Positions 7,289 through 11,957 of a stretch of DNA of 11,957 nt are shown piece by piece; the stretch's first letter is position 1; the number at the start of each line of letters is the position of its first letter. Source of the DNA: JBAYNS01 sp041678625 (lineage in GTDB: Bacteria; Patescibacteriota; Gracilibacteria; Peribacterales; Peribacteraceae); NCBI GenBank assembly GCA_041678625.1, contig JBAYNS010000025.1, positions 1-11,957 on the forward strand, read 5' to 3'. The notes beneath the pieces were generated by a model, which was given only the letters and a program-made list of their open reading frames with translations, was not told where the DNA came from and did not search any database. The position numbers and the translations under genes are program-made.

Positions 7289-7693
7289 ATGTCCCACTGG
7301 ATTGATCACCTACCTTCTCATGAGCGCGCCAAGATCCGGGCGCGCCTCCGGAGCCCCGAGGAGTACGAAAAGCTTCGTGAGCGTGTAAAGGGCCCATCGG
7401 ATCTGATGCGAGAAATGAAAATGAATGAATCATTGGCAAATCTTAAATTTGATCTGGAGACAGAGCCAAAATTGAAGAAGGAACTCAAGGAGCGTATTCA
7501 GGAAGACATACGGGAGAAGGGGATAGATGCCGTTTTAGGTGTGGATATGGTCCTGGAAGATTTCGATGTGACGATTGAGCAGAATCCTGCAACAAATGAA
7601 GATCAGCTTGTGGTGTTACCAGAAGGAAACGTGCACGAGAAAATTCCTATCACTCCTGCATTCAATGAGCAGTATCTGGGGCAGTTTTCCTGA
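7289..7693 (+). CDS. Charged hypothetical protein downstream of nrdJ
   Basis: I do not recognise this 134-residue protein. It has no signal peptide or membrane segment, so it is probably cytoplasmic. Residues 1-80 are rich in Lys, Arg and Glu and look mainly helical (RAKIRARLRSPEEYEKLRERVK; LKKELKERIQEDIREK, possibly coiled coil). The C-terminal third is less charged and may form strands. The ATG at 7289 was chosen over an in-frame TTG at 7262 that overlaps the nrdJ stop. TACCAT ends six bases before the ATG, giving the same -10/start spacing seen at other genes here. It starts 24 bases after nrdJ, so it could also be cotranscribed with it, but the sequence gives no functional link. Two adjacent TGA stops (7691-7693 and 7697-7699 in other phase context) close the region. 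Confidence 0.65.
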   Translation: MSHWIDHLPSHERAKIRARLRSPEEYEKLRERVKGPSDLMREMKMNESLANLKFDLETEPKLKKELKERIQEDIREKGIDAVLGVDMVLEDFDVTIEQNPATNEDQLVVLPEGNVHEKIPITPAFNEQYLGQFS

Positions 7694-7941
7694 TGAATAT
7701 CACGTCAGCAGCTTCCTGGTGCTTCAGTAGGCTTACAAGGAGAGTGTTCCCAAGAAGCGCTGCAAGAAGCTCCTGAAGAGATACTACATAGACAGGAACA
7801 AGACGCCGAACATAGCGATGATGAGGAACGCTCTCATGTGAATGGGGAAGGGCCGCGAAGCCTACATCCTCCAATATTGTTATTGCAAGTTCCAAATGAA
7901 AAGAGCCCTTGCCAGAGAGGAAAAATCCGTACAAAAATTTA

Positions 7942-8253
7942 TTACAAGGTGTTTGCTTGCTCCTCTGCAAAACGTTGTAAATCATCGTCTGGAGCCGCGA
8001 TATTGGGGATTCTCTTTTTGCAGAGTGTACACTCGTGCACGATGATCCATCCTTTACCGGAGCGTTGGTCCAAGTGCACTGGTCGCATGAGTCCGCCGCA
8101 CGTTGACTGGCGATCACCGGGGCCCTCAAGATCCACATGCTTACTCCACAAACAGTGCGGACAGTGATTGCGGTAGCTGCCTTTTTGGAGAAGTTCCACG
8201 TTTGCACCACATTGCTCGCAGATGAACGGTTCTTGGCGGGGGAGGAAAACCAA
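7942..8253 (-). CDS. RNHCP domain zinc-binding protein
   Basis: About 103 residues if started at TTG 8253. Matches the RNHCP family, small proteins of unknown molecular role named after their motif. Order: PFICEQCG (C12, C15), YRNHCPHCLWSKHVD (27-41, C31 and C34), GPGDR (44-48), STCGGLMRP (50-58, C52), HECTLC (73-78, C75 and C78), and a C-terminal PDDD tail. Seven cysteines in CxxC pairs suggest zinc binding. The start is uncertain: no ATG exists in frame before the domain, and further upstream the frame is a translation of the 9-bp repeat array (an XXP tripeptide pattern). TTG at 8253 or 8262 is possible, both inside or at the edge of the array, so the native 5' end may have been replaced by insertion of the neighbouring element. 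It ends at TAA 7942-7944. Confidence 0.82.
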   Translation of the reverse strand: MVFLPRQEPFICEQCGANVELLQKGSYRNHCPHCLWSKHVDLEGPGDRQSTCGGLMRPVHLDQRSGKGWIIVHECTLCKKRIPNIAAPDDDLQRFAEEQANTL

Positions 8254-8296
8254 AGGAAGCAAAGGAGTTAAAGGAATAAAAGGAAGAAAGGGAAGC
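8252..8296 (+). repeat. Left 9-bp tandem array (AAAGGAANN x5)
   Basis: Five consecutive 9-mers: AAAGGAAGC, AAAGGAGTT, AAAGGAATA, AAAGGAAGA, AAGGGAAGC. A weaker sixth, AAAAGATTA, reaches into the stop codon of the four-helix-bundle gene at 8303-8305. Read on the minus strand in the RNHCP frame it codes for repeated XXP tripeptides. Confidence 0.9.
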
Positions 8297-8302
8297 AAAA
8301 GA

Positions 8303-8671
8303 TTACGATGATGATCGTTTGATGCCTTTGCGGAATTGAGTGAGTAAATAACTAACTTTACCAATTGTATTACGAAACTCTTCACATTGCTTACCGGTAA
8401 TGTATCCACGATCACGGCTAAGCAGCAGTTGGTAATCCAGTTCCTCAAGCGAACCTTCGGCATATTCGATGAAATGTAATTTTTCTTTGTCTGATCGTTT
8501 GATATTTCCCTCAACAATGTTCATTGGAACACTGTAGGCAGATCTTCTGATTTGAGTGCAGAGGCTGAACCGTTCCTCCGATGGCAATGTTGGGAGCATG
8601 TCATAGATCTGCATACACAGTTTATGTGCCTCTTGCCAAACCACCAGTGTTTCGTATGGCCGTTTTCTCAT
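8303..8671 (-). CDS. Four-helix-bundle protein, S23 / 23S rRNA intervening-sequence (IVP) family
   Basis: A 122-residue protein matching the family of four-helix-bundle proteins first known from intervening sequences in 23S rRNA genes and structurally related to Avd of diversity-generating retroelements. Family hallmarks: LVVWQEAHKL (9-18), LPTLPSEERFSL (26-37), QIRRSAYSVPMNIVEGN (40-56) and IEYAEGSLEELDYQLLLS (68-85), each on a predicted helix. Length is normal. Members form pentamers and probably bind nucleic acid, but the biological role is not established. Here it is not in an rRNA gene; it is boxed by inverted 9-bp repeat arrays between ychF and RNHCP, all on the minus strand. The ATG at 8671 has no Shine-Dalgarno sequence; TAGACT lies nine bases upstream (8681-8686). 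It ends with TAA at 8303-8305. Confidence 0.93.
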   Translation of the reverse strand: MRKRPYETLVVWQEAHKLCMQIYDMLPTLPSEERFSLCTQIRRSAYSVPMNIVEGNIKRSDKEKLHFIEYAEGSLEELDYQLLLSRDRGYITGKQCEEFRNTIGKVSYLLTQFRKGIKRSSS

Positions 8672-8696
8672 AAGCCCACAAGTCTACCAAATACGA

Positions 8697-8742
8697 CACT
8701 CCTTTTCTTCCTTTTTTTCTTTTTCTTCCTTTAAATCCTTTC
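8697..8742 (+). repeat. Right 9-bp tandem array (NNTTCCTTT x5), inverted relative to the left array
   Basis: In the phase ending CCTTT the 9-mers are CACTCCTTT, TCTTCCTTT, TTTTCTTTT, TCTTCCTTT and AAATCCTTT. They are the reverse complement of the left-array units. The array stops at 8742, the base before the ychF stop codon complement (8743-8745). Confidence 0.88.
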
Positions 8743-9837
8743 TCAGACATTAAATTTAAACAACATAACATCTCCATCTTTTACCACGTAGCTCTTGCCT
8801 TCACTGCGCATTTTCCCGGTATCCCGTGCGCCTGCTTCGCCGCCACATGCAATGTAGTCATCGTAAGCAATGGTATCTGCACGTATAAAACCTTTCTCAA
8901 AGTCCGTGTGGATTACACCAGCGGCCTGCGGTGCGGTGGCTCCGGCACGGATCGTCCACGCGCGTACCTCTTTTGGTCCTGCTGTAAAGTATGTTCGATA
9001 CCCGAGTGCGTGGTATGCAGCATGGATAAGACGATCGAGCCCGGAAGATTTCACGCCAAGGTCACCAAGATACTCGGCGGCTTCCTCATCTGAGAGATCC
9101 TGCAAATCCTCCTCGATCTTTGCGCAAATCGTGATCACTTCCGCATCATCTGCGACACCGAGTTGCGATCGTGCTTCCTCTACACTCAGTGTTTTCATCT
9201 GATCTTCAGAAACATTTGCTGCGTAAATGAGCGGTTTTCGTGTGAGCAGAAAGAGCTCTCGTGCGACAAGCTCTTCTTCCTTCGGAAGTTCAACGGAAGC
9301 GGTCGGACGTCCTTCATCCAGTGCTGCTTTGAATTTCTCCAGTACGGAGAGTTCCTGCAGCATGGTTTTATCACCTCCCTTTGCTGCATTCTTCGTCTTT
9401 TCGAATCGTCGTTCTATAACTTGAAGATCGGCAAGAGCAAGCTCGGTCTCAATCGTCTCGCGATCACGCTTCGGGTCCACACTTCCTTCCACATGGGTAA
9501 TATTTTCTCCCGGAAAGAATCGCACGATGTGACAGAGAGCGTTTGTCTCGCGCACGGAAGCCAGAAATTTATTCCCAAGTCCTTCTCCTTTGTGCGCACC
9601 TTTTACCAGTCCTGCAATATCCAGAAACTCCACTGTTGCCGGAATGACTTTAGCAGGATGAACAATTTCGGTGAGTTTCTGTAGTCGTTCATCAGGCACT
9701 TCCACAATACCGACATTCGGATCAATGGTGCAGAATGGAAAGTTACTTGCCTGCGCACCACGCGTTTGCGTCAGTGCATTGAAGAGCGTCGATTTTCCGA
9801 CATTGGGTAATCCAATGATGCCCATGCGTAAGGCCAT
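8743..9837 (-). CDS. ychF: Redox-regulated ATPase/GTPase YchF (OLA1 family)
   Basis: Obg-related P-loop protein that binds the ribosome and prefers ATP. From ATG 9837 it is 364 residues, the usual YchF length, beginning MALRMGIIGLPNVGKS with the Walker A at 9-16. NFPFCTIDPN (32-41) is the switch I region, DIAGLVKGAHKGEGLGNKF (from 73) the Walker B/G3 loop, and NVSE (208-211) the family's altered G4 motif that relaxes GTP specificity. The C-terminal TGS domain (about 280-364) includes RAWTIRAGATAPQAAGVIH and DTIAYDDYIACGG and ends FKFNV, as is typical. The frame extends upstream to an ATG at 9912, but the extra 25 residues are not family-like, so 9837 is chosen. The upstream strand is pyrimidine-rich with no Shine-Dalgarno sequence; TACACT at 9882-9887 (minus) could be a -10 for a leader of about 40 bases. 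Confidence 0.97.
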   Translation of the reverse strand: MALRMGIIGLPNVGKSTLFNALTQTRGAQASNFPFCTIDPNVGIVEVPDERLQKLTEIVHPAKVIPATVEFLDIAGLVKGAHKGEGLGNKFLASVRETNALCHIVRFFPGENITHVEGSVDPKRDRETIETELALADLQVIERRFEKTKNAAKGGDKTMLQELSVLEKFKAALDEGRPTASVELPKEEELVARELFLLTRKPLIYAANVSEDQMKTLSVEEARSQLGVADDAEVITICAKIEEDLQDLSDEEAAEYLGDLGVKSSGLDRLIHAAYHALGYRTYFTAGPKEVRAWTIRAGATAPQAAGVIHTDFEKGFIRADTIAYDDYIACGGEAGARDTGKMRSEGKSYVVKDGDVMLFKFNV

Positions 9838-10038
9838 AGAGCAAAGGAGGAGAGAGGAAAAGAGGCGAACATGCCCTATGTAGTGTACAAGTGCGTAGGG
9901 AAAAGCGCCCATCGCGCATGCGATGACATCCTTATACCAGAAGCAGGGGCTTGTTGTCTTGCGGGAGTGTGGTCATTGAAATGTACAAATTTCTATTCAA
10001 AACGGCCAAAAGACAGCGAAATTGTGTATGGAAAGGCA

Positions 10039-10069
10039 TTGACAAAACTGCATAAAAAGGTACTATATT
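10039..10069 (+). promoter_or_regulatory. Sigma-70-type promoter of the SLH-sortase gene
   Basis: A perfect -35 TTGACA at 10039-10044 is followed by TACTAT (10061-10066, 16-base spacing) or TATATT (10064-10069, 19-base spacing) as the -10. Either predicts transcription starting within about four bases of the ATG at 10077, giving a leaderless mRNA. Confidence 0.75.
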
Positions 10070-10076
10070 TCTCTTT

Positions 10077-11321
10077 ATGCAGAGACGCATCGTCACCTTC
10101 ATCACGGTCTTTGCCGTGTTTCTCAGCCAAGCAGCACCTGTGCTCGCCGCACAGTATGCGGATGTGCGCGGCACGCCGTACGAAGATGCGTTCACCTATC
10201 TGACCGATCGGGGAGTGATCAGCGGGTATCCCAACGGAGAAGGCAAGCCCAATGCGCCACTCAATCGTGCAGAGGCACTCAAGGTGCTCATGGGTTTGCG
10301 TGGCAAAGAACGGGTGACATGGTTTACCCAGAACATGGTGCCGCTGCCGCTCTTCCGGGATGTGAATCAGGGCGAGTGGTATGCGCCGTATGTAGAAGCG
10401 GCATTTGAAGCGAACATGGTCACAGGGTATCCGGATAAGACATTTCGTCCGGCGCAGTACTTGCGCGTGGAGGAAGCAGTGACACTCGCAGTACGCGCAT
10501 ACGACGTCATGGGATCTCAGGATGGTGCGCAACTTTCCACATACATTCAAAATCGTGATAACGAGTGGTTCACGCCTGCTATCAATGCGGCCATAGAGAA
10601 GAACCTGATTATGCACCAGGGACGGCTGGAACTGGGGCAGGTAATCACCCGGGGGCGCTTCTTCGACATTGTATTCCGTCTGGAGAAAATGACTGTAGAC
10701 GGTGCTGTTGCGTACCAGGGATCGGAACCCCAGGTGCCTGTGCAGGCGCAACAGCGTGCCGTTGGTCAGCAGATTGCCGTTGCAACTGCTGTGCCAACAG
10801 CAACGGTACAACAAACCTCTGCGGGACAGAGTATCAGTGTGCCGCAGCCTGCGGGAACGTCGTACGGTTCAGAGAAGTACTTCTCCATATCTCTACCTGC
10901 ACTGGGTATTGATGACCTCAATGTGACACATCCAATAGATCCTTTTACATCCGATGGCATTCTCGCACCGTTACAGAAAGGCGTGGGACACCTCTTTGGC
11001 TATCCCGGTTCGGGTGGCAAGGTTATGATTTACGGACATAGCAGCGGCTATCCGTGGGATGTTTCGCAGTACACCAAGATCTTCCGCCAAGTGAATAAGC
11101 TGGAGCAGGGGGACAGGATCTACGTGACGTATGAGGGCAAACTCTTCACGTACGAGGTGAACTACAAGCAGACGATACAGGCGAGTTCCACGGAGCCGTT
11201 CGTGGATAATGGGCATGGCGAAGAGCTCATCCTTTACACTTGTTGGCCACCGGATTCCATCACACAGCGGTACCTGGTCCATGCACTCCCGGTGAATACC
11301 GTGGCGTCGGTAACGCGGTAA
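10077..11321 (+). CDS. Secreted protein with three SLH repeats and a C-terminal sortase domain
   Basis: 414 residues. Residues 1-25 form a signal peptide (MQRRIV, hydrophobic core, VLA-A cleavage region). Three S-layer homology repeats follow: about 26-72 (YADVRGTPYEDAFTYL, GVISGYPNG), 92-142 (FRDVNQGEWYAPYVEAA, MVTGYPDKTFRP) and 155-205 (weaker). Residues 212-262 are a Gln/Ala/Val/Thr linker. Residues about 266-410 are a sortase with catalytic H321 (YGHSSGYPW), C389 (LYTCWPPDS) and R398 (QRYLV). The TCxP context resembles class D/E sortases. SLH domains bind secondary wall polymers, so the enzyme is probably held non-covalently on the wall, unless the signal segment stays as an anchor. Substrates are not visible in the window. 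It has a consensus promoter, no Shine-Dalgarno sequence, and a hairpin after the stop. Confidence 0.93.
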   Translation: MQRRIVTFITVFAVFLSQAAPVLAAQYADVRGTPYEDAFTYLTDRGVISGYPNGEGKPNAPLNRAEALKVLMGLRGKERVTWFTQNMVPLPLFRDVNQGEWYAPYVEAAFEANMVTGYPDKTFRPAQYLRVEEAVTLAVRAYDVMGSQDGAQLSTYIQNRDNEWFTPAINAAIEKNLIMHQGRLELGQVITRGRFFDIVFRLEKMTVDGAVAYQGSEPQVPVQAQQRAVGQQIAVATAVPTATVQQTSAGQSISVPQPAGTSYGSEKYFSISLPALGIDDLNVTHPIDPFTSDGILAPLQKGVGHLFGYPGSGGKVMIYGHSSGYPWDVSQYTKIFRQVNKLEQGDRIYVTYEGKLFTYEVNYKQTIQASSTEPFVDNGHGEELILYTCWPPDSITQRYLVHALPVNTVASVTR

Positions 11322-11326
11322 GACAC

Positions 11327-11351
11327 ACAAAAGGGAGCGCAGAGCGCTCCC
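11327..11351. terminator. Convergent hairpin terminator between SLH-sortase gene and the minus-strand small gene
   Basis: GGGAGCGC and GCGCTCCC form a perfect 8-bp stem with an AGA loop. On the minus strand the stem is followed directly by TTTTGTGTG, a good terminator for the gene ending at 11420. On the plus strand a T-run appears only about ten bases later, so termination there is less certain. It lies between two convergent genes. Confidence 0.75.
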
Positions 11352-11419
11352 GTATCGTGATATTTTTAGTGGTATATTTTGTCTGCCACGGTTGGTAAAC
11401 CGTGAACAGACACACCTCT

Positions 11420-11725
11420 TTAGCGAGATCGAAAATCCTGTAACTGGTAAAGGACTCCCTGATTGTAGTTTTCACGGCACAAAAGACCGCGGCGACCACC
11501 AAGACCCAAACAGTGTTCGGGTACATCCTCTGCAGCGGAGCGAACGCCTTCGCCGCGCAGCTGAATGCGGTGGAAGAGAGTAGTGATCGTTTGCTCCTTG
11601 GCAAAGTTTGCATTCGGAGCATTCCATGCGACGACCTGCGCATAGTACGCTGTACCAGCGCCCATGAGTGTACCCATGAGGATGCCGGTCAGTGCTGCAA
11701 CAACAATGTTTTTGTGACACTGCAT
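11420..11725 (-). CDS. Small membrane-anchored hypothetical protein
   Basis: 101 residues. Residues 7-30 (IVVAALTGILMGTLMGAGTAYYAQ) form one hydrophobic, Gly-rich segment after a short positive N-terminus, so it is a signal anchor or uncleaved signal sequence. The remainder, ending QGVLYQLQDFRSR, is polar with two cysteines and probably lies outside the membrane. I recognise no family. An open frame on the same strand in another phase overlaps it, but that one lacks a sensible N-terminus, while this one starts at an ATG followed directly by the membrane segment. An AT-rich region with -10-like sequences is upstream at 11763-11769. The hairpin at 11327-11351 would terminate it. Confidence 0.6.
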   Translation of the reverse strand: MQCHKNIVVAALTGILMGTLMGAGTAYYAQVVAWNAPNANFAKEQTITTLFHRIQLRGEGVRSAAEDVPEHCLGLGGRRGLLCRENYNQGVLYQLQDFRSR

Positions 11726-11769
11726 GAAAGAATTGGGAAGGAAATAGATATGTGTTTATTGTTATAATA

Positions 11770-11790
11770 GCATAAATATGATAATTATGC
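11770..11790. promoter_or_regulatory. AT-rich 21-bp near-palindrome with adjacent TATAAT
   Basis: Ten-base arms around a central G pair at nine of ten positions (GCATAA at one end, TTATGC at the other). TATAAT on the plus strand (11763-11768) and TATTAT on the minus strand (11764-11769) adjoin it, so it sits at a promoter position, most usefully for the minus-strand gene starting at 11725. It may be an operator; no factor can be named. Confidence 0.4.
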
Positions 11791-11836
11791 AAATACTATC
11801 CATTTTTCTCAATGGGATGAGGAAAAGAGGTACTCA

Positions 11837-11957
11837 TCATTCTTTGTTCGTCCATCCCATCCGGCTTTGCAGAACACTCCTTGTGCCTGCCAGGATTACC
11901 GCTGTCACCAACGTTCCGGTTTGTACAACCTGCAGGGCGGTAAAATATGGAGCGAAA
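11837..11957 (-). CDS. C-terminal end of a probable membrane protein (partial)
   Basis: A minus-strand frame enters from the right edge and codes for 39 residues before TGA at 11837-11839. It includes a hydrophobic stretch (TGTLVTAVILAG) followed by a polar, basic tail ending GWTNKE, as in the last transmembrane helix and cytoplasmic tail of a membrane protein. Too little is present to name the family. A weak hairpin with a G-T pair (11813-11836 region) follows it and could act in termination. Confidence 0.5.
   Translation of the reverse strand, partial: FAPYFTALQVVQTGTLVTAVILAGTRSVLQSRMGWTNKE

Larger units (their letters stand above)
8252..8742 (-). mobile_element. Candidate inserted element: four-helix-bundle gene between inverted 9-bp repeat arrays
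   Basis: The unit is a 369-bp four-helix-bundle gene bounded on each side by a 45-bp array of five degenerate 9-mers. The arrays are in inverted orientation (AAAGGAANN at left, its reverse complement at right); the 9-mer TCTTCCTTT occurs in the right array and in the complement of the left one. The right array abuts the ychF stop codon exactly; the left array merges with the start of the RNHCP gene. No transposase is present, so movement would need a trans-acting enzyme or a repeat-based mechanism. The mobile status is inferred from the symmetry and the junctions. Confidence 0.5.

Noticed and set aside
7694..7941. Possible coding in the 248 bases between the 7289 gene and RNHCP (an acidic, Gln-rich plus-strand frame that stays open after the TGA, or a short MNITSAAS frame)
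   Set aside because: No start with a promoter or Shine-Dalgarno sequence, no recognisable family, and the later part of the frame runs antisense to RNHCP. I see no supported feature here.
7662..8210. Long minus-strand open frame overlapping RNHCP and continuing beyond it
   Set aside because: Its first half is out of phase with the recognised RNHCP domain on the same strand, and no family is recognisable in the rest. Treated as a shadow frame.
9910..9925. Small inverted repeat CATCGC-GCAT-GCGATG in the ychF/SLH-sortase intergenic region
   Set aside because: Only a 6-bp stem with no T-run and no position relative to a promoter that would support a role.
11260..11643. Minus-strand open frame in a different phase from the small membrane gene
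   Set aside because: It overlaps the end of the SLH-sortase gene, the terminator and the better-supported 11725 gene, and has no credible N-terminus.

Overview
The window (about 12 kb, close to 50 % GC, standard code: TGA closes several recognisable proteins at their expected ends) reads as a chromosomal segment of a small-genome bacterium. A SLH-sortase surface protein, a B12-dependent ribonucleotide reductase, a four-helix-bundle (S23/IVP) gene, an RNHCP gene and almost no Shine-Dalgarno sequences together suggest a Patescibacteria/CPR lineage, perhaps Peregrinibacteria. That placement is inference; no rRNA is present to confirm it.

Layout. 1-1150 (+): 3' part of a HisI gene fused in frame to a long-form HisG, ended by a clear rho-independent terminator. 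1217-2299 (+): a 24-bp perfect palindrome, then ribD, which carries an internal 8-bp tandem repeat and lacks the usual RibD C-terminus. 2333-2880 (+): a NYN-domain nuclease gene broken by a one-base frameshift, bracketed by two copies of the last codons of ribD. 2967-3638 (-): a flavodoxin-fold NAD(P)H:FMN reductase-like gene. 3806-7265 (+): two NrdR boxes and nrdJ. 7289-7693 (+): a charged protein of unknown function. 7942-9837 (-): RNHCP zinc protein, four-helix-bundle gene and ychF. 10039-11321 (+): a consensus promoter and a secreted protein with three SLH repeats and a sortase domain. 11420-11957 (-): a small membrane-anchored protein and the 3' end of a further membrane protein.

The most striking item is at 8252-8742. 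The four-helix-bundle gene lies between two 45-bp arrays of a degenerate 9-bp repeat (AAAGGAANN on one side, its reverse complement on the other). One array abuts the ychF stop codon and the other runs into the start of the RNHCP gene. This looks like a compact inserted element with inverted short-tandem-repeat ends. A similar short tandem array inside ribD may be a relic of a related event.

A second theme is translation start architecture. At several genes a -10-like hexamer lies only 6-10 bases before the start codon and no Shine-Dalgarno sequence is visible, so leaderless mRNAs are probable. The genes are mostly independent housekeeping units (histidine, riboflavin, deoxyribonucleotides, ribosome-associated GTPase, cell surface) rather than one pathway.
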